Positions 1 through 7,283 of a stretch of 20,465 bases of DNA are shown here, one piece after another. The notes beneath the pieces are model-generated. The model did not search any database and was not told the origin of the DNA. It saw nothing but the letters and a program-made list of their open reading frames with translations. The stretch lies in the NCBI GenBank assembly GCA_024279575.1, contig JAJRRJ010000082.1, forward strand, positions 1 through 20,465, given 5' to 3'. Each line of letters begins with the position of its first letter. Position 1 is the stretch's first letter. This DNA comes from Alphaproteobacteria bacterium. GTDB taxonomy: Bacteria > Pseudomonadota > Alphaproteobacteria > Rhizobiales > Devosiaceae. Made by a program: the position numbers and the translations under genes.

Positions 1-75
1 CAGAACTTCACGCTGGTCCGCAACGGGACGTGTTTGAAGTGTGACACCTGCGGGAGCACGACGGGGTGTAGTTAG
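1..75 (+). CDS. nrdJ: C-terminal end of vitamin B12-dependent (class II) ribonucleotide reductase, partial
   Basis: Frame 1 reads 24 codons and then TAG at 73-75. The peptide contains VRNGTCLKCDTCGSTTGCS, the cysteine-rich zinc-ribbon-like tail typical of adenosylcobalamin-dependent ribonucleotide reductases. The enzyme reduces ribonucleotides to deoxyribonucleotides in the cytoplasm, and the tail cysteines (C-x2-C and C-x5-C spacing here) are thought to re-reduce the active site disulfide. Only the last 24 residues are in the window, so nothing can be said about the catalytic part. It points toward the minus-strand cluster (convergent) and is a core gene, so it probably marks the chromosomal border of the accessory locus. 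Confidence 0.88.
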   Translation, partial: QNFTLVRNGTCLKCDTCGSTTGCS

Positions 76-105
76 GCTTGGAACCGTGTGTACTTCTTTC
101 TTCCT

Positions 106-127
106 CCCTCCCCCTTCGTGGGGAGGG
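106..127. repeat. G/C-rich hairpin downstream of nrdJ
   Basis: CCCTCCCC at 106-113 is the exact reverse complement of GGGGAGGG at 120-127, with a six-base loop CTTCGT. It lies 30 bases after the nrdJ stop. No T-run follows it on the plus strand, so it is not a classical intrinsic terminator; it could stabilise the nrdJ 3' end or be a dispersed repeat. Confidence 0.6.
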
Positions 128-187
128 ATCGAGGGTGGGGGTATGACCTTTCTATAAGCACATGGGCTGCCCCACAAAACCATCGTC

Positions 188-261
188 ACCCTCAGCTTGA
201 CCCGAGGGTCCCAAACCGGCTCCATGGATACTCGATGGATACTCGGGTCAAGCCCGAGGGT
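188..261. repeat. Inverted pair of palindromic repeat units between convergent genes
   Basis: Arm 188-211 and the reverse complement of 237-261 share most positions around a CTTGACCCGAG core, with one gap and a few mismatches. The right unit is itself a perfect hairpin: CTCGGG 242-247, loop TCAAG, CCCGAG 253-258. The left unit pairs CCCTC with GAGGG. The structure sits between the convergent ends of nrdJ and the PG-binding gene, where it could act as a bidirectional transcript end. I infer a dispersed family of alphaproteobacterial type from its look, not from a search. Confidence 0.65.
224..245. repeat. Tandem 11-bp direct repeat (two copies)
   Basis: ATGGATACTCG occurs at 224-234 and again immediately at 235-245. 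It forms the inner edge of the right palindromic unit and looks like a local slippage duplication. Confidence 0.8.
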
Positions 262-323
262 AATCCCCCCAGTACATCCCTCAAAATCACATCCACGATC
301 AGCAGCTAACGTGTGCAGTTGCA

Positions 324-1532
324 CTATTTCCGGCTCAACATATCCAGACATTCTTTTTGAGAACCGTCTGATATTCGTTCAATCACAGAAGCCTTCATAA
401 GACCAAACTCATTAAATTTACTAACGGTCCTTTCGGCCAAACATCCGCATAATTCCACACTGTTAGTCCGTCGGCTAAAAAGCATAGACGCGGACAAATA
501 TTGCGACGTACATGCATCTCCGGTTACAGGGTCCAGGTCTGCACGAATCTGCGTTTCATCTACACAACGATCCGGCCCCGGAATTTCTCCTCGTGCCAGA
601 AAAGCATCCACCTCTCCTAATGAATATCGACTTTCAGGACCATAATAGCGCTCAGCTAAACAGGCACGATTAAAGTAACTATCCATTTCAGTTTTGCCAC
701 CGTCGACAAACTGTTGATATCTGAGTTCCCGCAACTCTTGCAAACGAGAAAATTCCACATCACTTACGTCCTGCTTGGAACCAACTACTGGCGCACCACT
801 TATCGTTGGCCCGGAAGACGTCAAGGTGTTTTGAGGCGCAGCCCCCCCTGCCTCTGCAACTGTTTTTCGCCCAGATATAGCCCCATCGTGAGGCGTTTGC
901 ATGTCGCCGCGATATTTTAGAAAACAGACATTATAATTTGTATTTTGTGTGAATGCCTGACACTGAGTATTTGCAGCGCACATGGACTGACAGTCGTTAA
1001 GCGTTGTATTATTTAACCTGGCCAGATCATTTCCAGGAATATCGAAATTGTATAATATTTGAAACTTGCCATTTTGCGCAACCGAAGTTGGCTGAAAAGA
1101 TTGGCTGGAATTACTGGCACCTGATTGTCCCGGCGTCGAATTTCTCAACAACTGAAATTGACCCGGCGTCAAAATACCCGTTTCAGTAGCGCCTATGGAG
1201 CGCTGAAAATTCTGAATAGCCCGATGCGTTCGGGAACCGAATATCCCATCAACAGTGCCGACATTAAAACCGGCTCCATTCAAAGAGCGCTGGATTTCTC
1301 TCCTTTCATTACGACTGAACTGGTGTTGAACCTGAGGAAGAGAATTGGTGGATGCATCAGGACTAGTCGCGCCGTTTTGTGCTTGTTTTTCCATCTCATT
1401 GACAACTATTGCGCCAATTATGGCGCCAAAAATATTAGCAGCATCATTCCCATTAAAAACCTGGGCAGATACTGGCTGCAAGTTGAAGCCGAAAAACATG
1501 GCTATCAGCGATAAAACCCATTTTCTTAACAA
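324..1532 (-). CDS. Secreted peptidoglycan-binding and PAN/Apple-like domain protein
   Basis: Predicted periplasmic protein of 402 aa. Residues 1-23 are a signal peptide (cleavage near VSA-QVF). Residues 30-46 are glycine-rich and hydrophobic. Residues 75-130 fit a PG_binding_1 domain (RREIQRSLNGAGFNVGTVDG, then FGSRTHRAIQNFQ). Residues 157-222 resemble a PAN/Apple fold with cysteines at 181, 185, 191 and 203. The C-terminus carries a C-G-C-L-A motif followed by a further Cys, also seen at the end of the lipoprotein at 16320-18191. The start is TTG: TGA lies two codons upstream in frame, and GGGGG precedes it. It is the last minus-strand gene, set apart from its neighbour by 186 bases with a possible promoter, so it may be partly independent. 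The likely role is anchoring to the cell wall; no catalytic domain is seen. Confidence 0.85.
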   Translation of the reverse strand: MLRKWVLSLIAMFFGFNLQPVSAQVFNGNDAANIFGAIIGAIVVNEMEKQAQNGATSPDASTNSLPQVQHQFSRNERREIQRSLNGAGFNVGTVDGIFGSRTHRAIQNFQRSIGATETGILTPGQFQLLRNSTPGQSGASNSSQSFQPTSVAQNGKFQILYNFDIPGNDLARLNNTTLNDCQSMCAANTQCQAFTQNTNYNVCFLKYRGDMQTPHDGAISGRKTVAEAGGAAPQNTLTSSGPTISGAPVVGSKQDVSDVEFSRLQELRELRYQQFVDGGKTEMDSYFNRACLAERYYGPESRYSLGEVDAFLARGEIPGPDRCVDETQIRADLDPVTGDACTSQYLSASMLFSRRTNSVELCGCLAERTVSKFNEFGLMKASVIERISDGSQKECLDMLSRK

Positions 1533-1580
1533 AATTCACCCCCAACACTCTTGAATATTTAGTGAGTCTATGGCCTGAAA

Positions 1581-1609
1581 ATTATATTCCCTAGGCACCA
1601 ATCCAAAGC
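1581..1609 (-). promoter_or_regulatory. Possible sigma70-type promoter for the PG-binding/PAN gene
   Basis: On the minus strand a perfect TATAAT (1581-1586) lies 17 bases after GCTTTG (1604-1609), a weak -35 match. It sits about 50 bases upstream of the TTG start at 1532, in the only sizeable gap of the downstream half of the cluster. I see no convincing terminator in the rest of the gap (1610-1718), so read-through from the operon is also possible. Confidence 0.4.
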
Positions 1610-1718
1610 ACTACACTAGTATTTCTCACGACAAAAAACAACGCTGACAAATTGGCAGTATCTCTGAATGAATTGCCAGAAACAGAATTCACACGCTCAA
1701 CACTTACCTTGAACATAA

Positions 1719-2306
1719 TTACGAAACCACACTCAAATCGGGAGGATTCAGGTTGAGCGCCTCTGACTCACCTGTATCCACACCATAACTAAGTGCTATA
1801 AAAACCAAACTCAAAACAATCGCAGTTGGTACAGCCTCCAAAAGGCCCTTGCCCAAAAGCCAGGCTAATATTCCACCCGAACCAATCAACATCGGAATAA
1901 GCAAATTCTCAACCTGCAAACCGGTTCCCGGCAGCGACAAAAGGGCAATTACAAAACACAGAAGCATAAAGGTAAAACCGTTTACATTTCGAGCCAAAAC
2001 CGTGCGAAACACCCATAACCCAAGAAAAACGGGAACAAAATTTATAAGAAATGGATTCACCGGCAACTCGGGGAGAAAAATCCAAACTCTGACCCAGACC
2101 ACCACCAAAAAAACACCCAGAACAGAAACTGTATCGAGAGTTCTCTGAACAAGAATCCACAATCCAATTGTCCATAACCCAAGCAGCACGGGCAAACTCA
2201 TTTCGAAAGCCAGCACTTGCGAAAATGGTAGCAAATGAATCATCCAAATGACGAGTAAAGTCAATAAAACCAAATAGATAGGGTAATGTCTTTCACTCTG
2301 AGGCAT
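1719..2306 (-). CDS. Small polytopic inner-membrane protein, unknown function
   Basis: A protein of 195 aa made almost entirely of hydrophobic spans, about six or seven of them (near residues 9-27, 37-53, 58-80, 83-101, 107-125, 132-150 and 155-175), with a short acidic tail. I recognise no family and see no catalytic motif. The start at 2306 is chosen because AGAGGA lies eight bases upstream; this overlaps the end of the preceding TPR-like gene by 14 bases. A longer in-frame start at 2405 would overlap that gene by 113 bases and add a non-membrane, Cys-rich leader, so it is unlikely. The overlap suggests translational coupling and a membrane partner role for the TPR-like protein or the ExbB/ExbD-like motor. 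Confidence 0.75.
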   Translation of the reverse strand: MPQSERHYPIYLVLLTLLVIWMIHLLPFSQVLAFEMSLPVLLGLWTIGLWILVQRTLDTVSVLGVFLVVVWVRVWIFLPELPVNPFLINFVPVFLGLWVFRTVLARNVNGFTFMLLCFVIALLSLPGTGLQVENLLIPMLIGSGGILAWLLGKGLLEAVPTAIVLSLVFIALSYGVDTGESEALNLNPPDLSVVS

Positions 2307-3246
2307 CGGTGTCATCCTCTTGCAAAAGACGCTGCCGTAATGTGTCAGATGCAGTGCGCATTTCCGGCAGGCAACCAGTTCTGTTACACACTGCTTCAAA
2401 TTCATCCAACTTTTGTAGTGAAGCAGATGGAAGATTTGTCCATGATAACATTAGTGCCTGAAAAAAACTGCAATTTGCACTCTCGCACTGTGAATCCTGA
2501 AATTTCAAAACCTGATCAGCTGCATACATACGCACGTTGGCAATTTTCTTTAATTGGTTCAGGGCGACAATGGATGTTTGAAGATCTTCAGATCCACTAA
2601 CTGTTGCCAAAGTTGCATTGACCAACGCCAATTGTGCCGGAATATGAATTGCCTCCAGGCTTGCAGCCCTCTGATAGGAAACAACCGCATCATCCAACCG
2701 CCCACGCCGTTCATTCAATCGTCCCGATAAATACAGTGCATCAGCGGCAAAACACGGATCCACCATCTGAATGTGCGGCAGAATTTCGTCCAATGTCTGT
2801 ACGGCTGTAGAAAAATTACGCGATGCAATCTGCCGCTCAGCGAGTGCTGTAAAGACTATAAACCTCTCGGTGGCATTATCTCCAATTTCAGAAAGCATCA
2901 TGTTTGAAATTTCTGAAGCCAGTTCAGTATTTTGCGCAAACCGCAGTGCAAGCAGCCGAGGAAGTTGAAGGACAAATTTTTGCGATAGTGTTTCAACTTT
3001 GTCTGGCCAAAAATCCAGACAAGTGGTTCCTTTAACGTCAATTGTGCCCATATCCGATTCATCAAGCAGCAGGCTTAAAGCCTCAACCAGTGGCTCATCA
3101 ATGGGCGGAGGTGGTCCATGAGGGGGCGGCGGCGGAGTTCCCCCTGATGTTGGCAACAAAAACACAACCAACTGAACCAACAATATCAGAATTGCAACAC
3201 CTATACCCGTCAAAAAAAATCTGTGGAGGTTTTTGAAAGATTTCAT
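2293..3246 (-). CDS. Membrane-anchored TPR-like protein with proline-rich linker
   Basis: A protein of 317 aa with one N-terminal membrane span (about residues 10-32), a poly-proline stretch (TPPPPPHGPPPP) just after it, and a helical region. The clearest repeat is a TPR-like unit RRGRLDDAVVSYQRAASLEA at about residues 181-200, preceded by helices resembling one or two more repeats. The topology suggests the repeats are periplasmic, held off the membrane by the stiff linker. Start choice: ATG at 3246 overlaps the upstream stop as ATGA; ATG at 3258, four codons earlier, is also possible. TPRs bind other proteins, so an assembly role with the ExbD-like proteins encoded just before it is the natural inference. 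Confidence 0.75.
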   Translation of the reverse strand: MKSFKNLHRFFLTGIGVAILILLVQLVVFLLPTSGGTPPPPPHGPPPPIDEPLVEALSLLLDESDMGTIDVKGTTCLDFWPDKVETLSQKFVLQLPRLLALRFAQNTELASEISNMMLSEIGDNATERFIVFTALAERQIASRNFSTAVQTLDEILPHIQMVDPCFAADALYLSGRLNERRGRLDDAVVSYQRAASLEAIHIPAQLALVNATLATVSGSEDLQTSIVALNQLKKIANVRMYAADQVLKFQDSQCESANCSFFQALMLSWTNLPSASLQKLDEFEAVCNRTGCLPEMRTASDTLRQRLLQEDDTDASE

Positions 3247-3911
3247 ATTGCCGGACATCTTCGCTGTCCAATAAAGGTAAAGTTTTTGAGCCTGAAATCA
3301 TATTCCGTTGACCAGGGGCGCCAACGAAAACAACGCCCATTTTCTTTCAATATTGCATAAATTTTCAGAAAACTGTCAAACCCTTCTGGTGTGACATAAA
3401 GACTTAAATCGGAATTACCAATTTTATATTTTTCAAATATTTCCAGAGCTGACTGAGCTGGTACTGCTGGCCAAAATGCAGAGTCCGGAATGGACGGAAT
3501 AGAAAATTCCATGGTAAATTCCAAGTCAGTTTCCATCACAAGATTAACTTCAGCGCCCACCATTTCAGAAGAAGCATCACCTTGCTCAGAGTTTTTGTGA
3601 AATGCATCTTCCGTCAAAAGGGGTGTACTCTGACCCCTGTCCGCAATGCGATTTGCCACCCAATTTGCGTCCAGTACTGCTATCCCTCTCGATGTAATAA
3701 AGAAATAATTGGTCGCACCACCCAGCGGATCTATCCCGATATTTGAAAACCTGGCGCGCGTTTCCCCTCCTCTCCCATTTTGCCCCGCAGATTCCACAAT
3801 AACCGTTGAATAGCTCACCAGAACAAAAATGGTCAAAAGAATAAAAAGCGCCATCAAATTTGAAATTATGTCGCCTAAACCCGCAAAAGTGTCACGTTCC
3901 CCCTCACTCAT
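3243..3911 (-). CDS. ExbD/MotB-like single-span motor subunit (second copy)
   Basis: A protein of 222 aa with a short cytoplasmic N-terminus, one membrane span (about residues 17-38) and a periplasmic domain of about 180 residues. The segment GLGDIISNLMALFILLTIF places an aspartate (D14 from this start) at the edge of the span, where ExbD/TolR/MotB proteins carry their proton-binding Asp. The periplasmic part is not an OmpA-type peptidoglycan-binding domain that I can recognise. The ATG at 3911 is preferred to a GTG at 3920; it overlaps the preceding gene by 8 bases. It follows an ExbB-like gene and a first ExbD-like gene, which supports the motor assignment. Family membership rests on topology, the Asp and context, so it is moderately sure. 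Confidence 0.65.
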   Translation of the reverse strand: MSEGERDTFAGLGDIISNLMALFILLTIFVLVSYSTVIVESAGQNGRGGETRARFSNIGIDPLGGATNYFFITSRGIAVLDANWVANRIADRGQSTPLLTEDAFHKNSEQGDASSEMVGAEVNLVMETDLEFTMEFSIPSIPDSAFWPAVPAQSALEIFEKYKIGNSDLSLYVTPEGFDSFLKIYAILKENGRCFRWRPWSTEYDFRLKNFTFIGQRRCPAI

Positions 3912-4398
3912 TTTGCACACTTTGAGATGTAAGCGCCATCCACTCTTCCAAAAGTATCATGAATGTTTCTTCGTCTTTTGTAGCGATTAGTTCCATAACA
4001 AACGGCAAATAATCGTCTCCGTTTGCGCGCCGAGCATCCGACAGTTCAGATTCAAGAAAAAGGTGCCCTTCAAAACCATTTTCGGTTAGAGAAACTTCAA
4101 TACGAAGCGGATGCAATGCCGTCCGCGAAAATATACGCAACTGACCTAAAACCTTCTCGGCAACTTCTGTGTGTTGTCCAGAAAAATCAAATTTTTCGCT
4201 TTTTGTATATAAGACGATGCGGGATTGTTCCCGCGTTTCTCCACCCGAAATAAAAACCAACATATCAGGTGCCACGCCCCCCTGGTTAAAAACCATGGTA
4301 ATACGTATGGCAAAAATAACTACAAAAATCCCTAAACCCCCGAAGGTTACATCCAAAAAGCCAAGAGAGGCATTTTGCGCCCTCTGTTGGTGCCGCAT
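3904..4398 (-). CDS. ExbD/MotB-like single-span motor subunit (first copy)
   Basis: A protein of 164 aa. After a basic N-terminus comes one membrane span with the sequence GFLDVTFGGLGIFVVIFAI, whose aspartate (D16 from the ATG) sits where the proton-carrying Asp of ExbD/MotB-type proteins lies. The remaining 125 residues are predicted periplasmic and unlike the OmpA domain of MotB. The ATG at 4398 is chosen; a TTG at 4419 overlaps the stop of the ExbB-like gene by four bases (TTGA) and would add seven residues, so the start is uncertain. It sits immediately after the MotA/TolQ/ExbB-like gene, the usual order for these pairs. Confidence 0.65.
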   Translation of the reverse strand: MRHQQRAQNASLGFLDVTFGGLGIFVVIFAIRITMVFNQGGVAPDMLVFISGGETREQSRIVLYTKSEKFDFSGQHTEVAEKVLGQLRIFSRTALHPLRIEVSLTENGFEGHLFLESELSDARRANGDDYLPFVMELIATKDEETFMILLEEWMALTSQSVQNE

Positions 4399-4415
4399 TT
4401 TTGCGTACCCGAACC

Positions 4416-5138
4416 TCAATTGGAAACCAAAAATTCTGTATGAAAACGTGTGATTGACCGCGATAACATGGCAAGCAGGAATGACCCGAAAACTAACATC
4501 ACAAGCCCAACCAATGTGGTGTTAAAGGCCAGTTCCAGCCCCCCAACCACATCGGTCAAGGCGCTGGATATTGCGGCCTGTTCCGCCCCTGAACCTGTCA
4601 GTTCATCCAACGGCGAAATTGCTCTCTTTATCCCAACAACCGTTCCAATGAACCCCGATGTCGGAAATGCTGCCAGCAAAACCTGCATGAGCGAAACTCT
4701 TGCAGAAACATGTTGCGCAAGAATTATTTCCAGAACATCTCGCTTGGCGAAAAATTCCTTAGGATTTTTAAGTACACTTGACCAGCGGCCGGGCAACCCC
4801 ACAATTGCAAATATGTGCTGATCAATCCATTCCACACTTGTCGGGCCAACAAAAAGACGAACCTCCCGATGCACAGCGACAAGTTCAGAACCAACTAAAA
4901 CAAGGAAAACAGCAAACCCTGCCAGTTGAGCCCGAATAATAAAGGTCGTATCTGTTGCTAACAATTCAGAAATAAAGCCAGGAAATAACCTCGCACTTTC
5001 AAGAGCAAGTACAGAAATATAGAACAGAGCAAAAAGGATCAGCCCGGAAAACACCTGCGCCTGCGAACTGACAGAAAGCGAATTTTCCAAACCCTCCGTT
5101 TTTGTCGCTGTTGGCGTAGATGCGTTTGAAGTTACCAT
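4416..5138 (-). CDS. MotA/TolQ/ExbB-family proton channel subunit
   Basis: A protein of 240 aa with spans near residues 30-46, 66-86, 150-172 and 200-228. The family signature is clear in the last two: AAFPTSGFIGTVVGIKRAI, then ALTDVVGGLELAFNTTLVGL, matching the conserved P-x-x-G-x-x-GTV-x-G and the A-x-x-T-T-x-x-G-L segments of TolQ, ExbB and MotA. Such proteins form a pentamer around a dimer of ExbD/TolR-like subunits and turn proton flow into motion across the envelope. The start at 5138 has AGGGG at 5146-5150, seven bases upstream; an in-frame ATG at 5195 would overlap the preceding gene. There is no long C-terminal tail like that of ZorA. The next two genes supply the candidate partner subunits. 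Confidence 0.88.
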   Translation of the reverse strand: MVTSNASTPTATKTEGLENSLSVSSQAQVFSGLILFALFYISVLALESARLFPGFISELLATDTTFIIRAQLAGFAVFLVLVGSELVAVHREVRLFVGPTSVEWIDQHIFAIVGLPGRWSSVLKNPKEFFAKRDVLEIILAQHVSARVSLMQVLLAAFPTSGFIGTVVGIKRAISPLDELTGSGAEQAAISSALTDVVGGLELAFNTTLVGLVMLVFGSFLLAMLSRSITRFHTEFLVSN

Positions 5139-5169
5139 AACTGATCCCCTTTTTTTCAGCCCGCTGTTC

Positions 5170-5802
5170 TTAATTAGTTTCTGGCTGAGGACCAATATCT
5201 ACACTCAACGATGTAAGGTTTGCTTGAATTCCTTCCATATCCGCAACTGCGTTGCGCACCTGTTCAAGGGCAGATTCATACAAAGCCAAGCGGATATCGT
5301 CAACGATATATTCTCGCTGCTGCTCTAATTGTTCGATTGTTTTTTCAATGCTTCCAACAACACGTTGAAAATTACCCTGAACTTCAAGCGCTTCAATTAC
5401 CTTTACATTCCACAGTTCAACCCGGGCACAATCAGCAGAAACCTGAGTTGATTCACACTTTGTGCGCCACTCTTCGCGAAAGTCTTTCGCAATATTTGCC
5501 AGGCCATCAACACCAGTCGCAATTTCACTATCAGGACCATACTCAACAAGAACTGCACCTACCTTTTCGATCATTTCGTCGAATATCTGTTCGGCTCCGT
5601 CAAGGTCGGCAGGAAGTGTTTGCAAGCGCAACCTGATATCTTCAACCTGAACGCCCAATTTCACGGCACTTGAGGATATTTCTTCCGAAAGCTTTAGCGC
5701 CAACTCGTTTGGGGAGGCAACCTCCTGCGCAGCAGTCGGAAAGCAAAAAAGCAATGCAGCAAAAACAGAAGGGATTAATTTATGTCTGGGTAGATAACTC
5801 AT
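5170..5802 (-). CDS. Secreted coiled-coil protein, unknown function
   Basis: A protein of 210 aa with a signal peptide (cleavage near residue 25, TAA-QEV) and an otherwise helical, charged sequence. Residues about 135-198 look like a coiled coil (for example SIEKTIEQLEQQREYIVDDI). Two cysteines (C116 and C125) could form a disulfide in the periplasm. AAGGAA lies about eight bases before the ATG. It sits between another secreted coiled-coil gene and the ExbB-like gene, with gaps of 37 and 31 bases, so it belongs to the same transcript. I do not recognise the family; helical adaptor proteins that bridge inner membrane machines to periplasmic partners look like this, but that is only an analogy. 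Confidence 0.75.
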   Translation of the reverse strand: MSYLPRHKLIPSVFAALLFCFPTAAQEVASPNELALKLSEEISSSAVKLGVQVEDIRLRLQTLPADLDGAEQIFDEMIEKVGAVLVEYGPDSEIATGVDGLANIAKDFREEWRTKCESTQVSADCARVELWNVKVIEALEVQGNFQRVVGSIEKTIEQLEQQREYIVDDIRLALYESALEQVRNAVADMEGIQANLTSLSVDIGPQPETN

Positions 5803-5839
5803 TATCAGATTCCTTTTATATAGTGAGCAACGGCAATGT

Positions 5840-6511
5840 TTAATCAGTCACCGGACGGGGGTCCGAGCGTTCTTCATTACCTTTATTTACACCAGCCTGG
5901 GCGACAGCCATGGCCTCCTGGAAGGCCGTAACGGCAGCCTCTACGCCCTCAGCTTTCAGCTGTATCACCAATAGTGGCCTGCTACTGGTCAGATTAACAA
6001 TCTCTTCTTCCACGTTCTTACGCAATTCGGTTAGACTTTCAGTCTGTGATTGATATTGAATTTCGAGTGTCTCAATTCTTTTCCGAAGTTCATCAGCCTC
6101 GCGGGAAAGCTTGTCATCCAGCTGTTCAACATTTGCTTTCAACAACTCTATTTCCGTTTCCAGATTAGTTACATTTCCATCAAACTCGCCACCCGGCTCA
6201 AGCAACCTGCTCATCCGCTGCAGCACCAAAGTCTGAAACTCAATTTGACCGCTGGCCGTATCATAAATCGTAGCAGGCGATACATCTCCGGTAAGGTTTG
6301 CGATCGCCTGGTTGAAATTTTCGATACACACCTCGACTGCCTGCATATCTTCGGGCGTAAGCGTACTGCCGGGGCCACCCAAAATTTCTTTAATTTCAGA
6401 GCAAGACTTTGGCGGTGCCTCAAGAGACGCTGCCACTTCATTTGCGCCCTGCGCCAATGCACCATGTGAAACCATGAATACGCCAACCACAAACCAAATA
6501 ATTTTATTCAT
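5840..6511 (-). CDS. Secreted coiled-coil protein, unknown function
   Basis: A protein of 223 aa. Residues 1-20 are a signal peptide (cleavage ALA-QGA). Cysteines at 37 and 62 flank a small N-terminal helical region. Residues about 112-175 form a strong coiled coil with heptad-like spacing (LETEIELLKANVEQLDDKL and onward). The end is charged. The start at 6511 is supported by AGGAGA at 6520-6525; an in-frame ATG at 6547 would overlap the preceding gene and hide the signal peptide. It shares its plan (signal peptide, Cys pair, coiled coil, about 210-220 aa) with the next gene, so the two may be distant paralogues or partners, although I see no convincing sequence identity between them. Confidence 0.78.
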   Translation of the reverse strand: MNKIIWFVVGVFMVSHGALAQGANEVAASLEAPPKSCSEIKEILGGPGSTLTPEDMQAVEVCIENFNQAIANLTGDVSPATIYDTASGQIEFQTLVLQRMSRLLEPGGEFDGNVTNLETEIELLKANVEQLDDKLSREADELRKRIETLEIQYQSQTESLTELRKNVEEEIVNLTSSRPLLVIQLKAEGVEAAVTAFQEAMAVAQAGVNKGNEERSDPRPVTD

Positions 6512-6530
6512 CACAATTCTCTCCTGATCC

Positions 6531-7265
6531 CTACTCGCAATATGCAAGATCGGCCTCTACACGACCGAGCAAGTTTGTAATTTTATTGCCAAAGCCAAAT
6601 GACTCACTCAAAATCGCCCGTGCACGAATATCATCGATTTCGGCAGCCAGCCTAACCGCTCGATTATGACCGAAAACACTCCATGTCTGCCCAGGCTCAG
6701 AAAATTCTCTGATTTTCTGGTGATACTCTGACTGCATATCGCTCAAGCAATCGTCAAACCGACGAAAATTTTCAGGGACAAACGCCCCAAAATCACCCCT
6801 CAGTCCCGCTAACTCTTTTTGCACCCAAGGAAGGGAATCCGGTGCGCACATTTGATCCAAATCCCAGCGTTTTGCTTCCTCATGCCTCTCCCACAACTCT
6901 TCAAACACTCCCCCGTTGGCGCTTTCGTCTGCCAAACTCAGACACTCCCGGTATACATTTGGGTCAATCGGGCAGGTATCTGATGAAAAAATTTCACCGC
7001 AAACACCGCCAACATTAACCGGTATTGCAACAGGTGGTACTGGTGAAAATGGACGAACATAAGCATTCGCGTCGCCATAACATATCAAACCAACTATGGA
7101 GTCATTATCAGACTGGGAAATCGTATTACTAATACATTTTTGACATTCAGAACTTTGTGGATTTTCTTTACAAACAACTTCCTGAGACAATGCTGGTGAA
7201 AACGGCAATACTAACATGAGAAAAATGGAAATATAGATTACAAAGCTGAACTCGGATTTTAGCAT
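6531..7265 (-). CDS. Secreted cysteine-rich protein, unknown function
   Basis: A protein of 244 aa with a signal peptide (cleavage near residue 28, ALS-QEV). Ten cysteines remain in the mature part, concentrated in the first 85 mature residues (VVCKENPQSSECQKC, then LICYG, GGVCGEIF, DTCPID and YRECL) and again toward the end, which suggests several disulfides. The C-terminal half is helical and charged. GGGGG lies close before the ATG. It follows the ABC transporter gene by 18 bases, so it is a candidate periplasmic partner of that transporter. No known family is recognised. Confidence 0.75.
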   Translation of the reverse strand: MLKSEFSFVIYISIFLMLVLPFSPALSQEVVCKENPQSSECQKCISNTISQSDNDSIVGLICYGDANAYVRPFSPVPPVAIPVNVGGVCGEIFSSDTCPIDPNVYRECLSLADESANGGVFEELWERHEEAKRWDLDQMCAPDSLPWVQKELAGLRGDFGAFVPENFRRFDDCLSDMQSEYHQKIREFSEPGQTWSVFGHNRAVRLAAEIDDIRARAILSESFGFGNKITNLLGRVEADLAYCE

Positions 7266-7283
7266 GACACCCCCAAAAGAACC

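Noticed and set aside
106..127. Intrinsic terminator for nrdJ
   Set aside because: The stem is strong but no run of T follows it on either strand, so it was kept as a hairpin repeat only.
188..261. CRISPR-like or att-site repeat
   Set aside because: Only two inverted palindromic units and one 11-base duplication are present, with no spacer pattern and no integrase nearby.
88..309. Plus-strand reading frame of 73 aa after nrdJ
   Set aside because: It is built from the hairpin and palindromic repeats, so its codons reflect repeat structure rather than a protein.
4416..5138. Zorya-type defence (ZorA/ZorB) assignment for the proton motor
   Set aside because: The channel subunit lacks the long helical tail of ZorA, neither partner shows an OmpA-type domain as in ZorB, and no ZorC, ZorD or ZorE-like gene is present.
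2293..5138. Tol-Pal or Ton system
   Set aside because: Only the ExbB/TolQ-type core is recognisable; there is no TolA, TolB, Pal or TonB-like protein, and two unusual second subunits are present instead of one.
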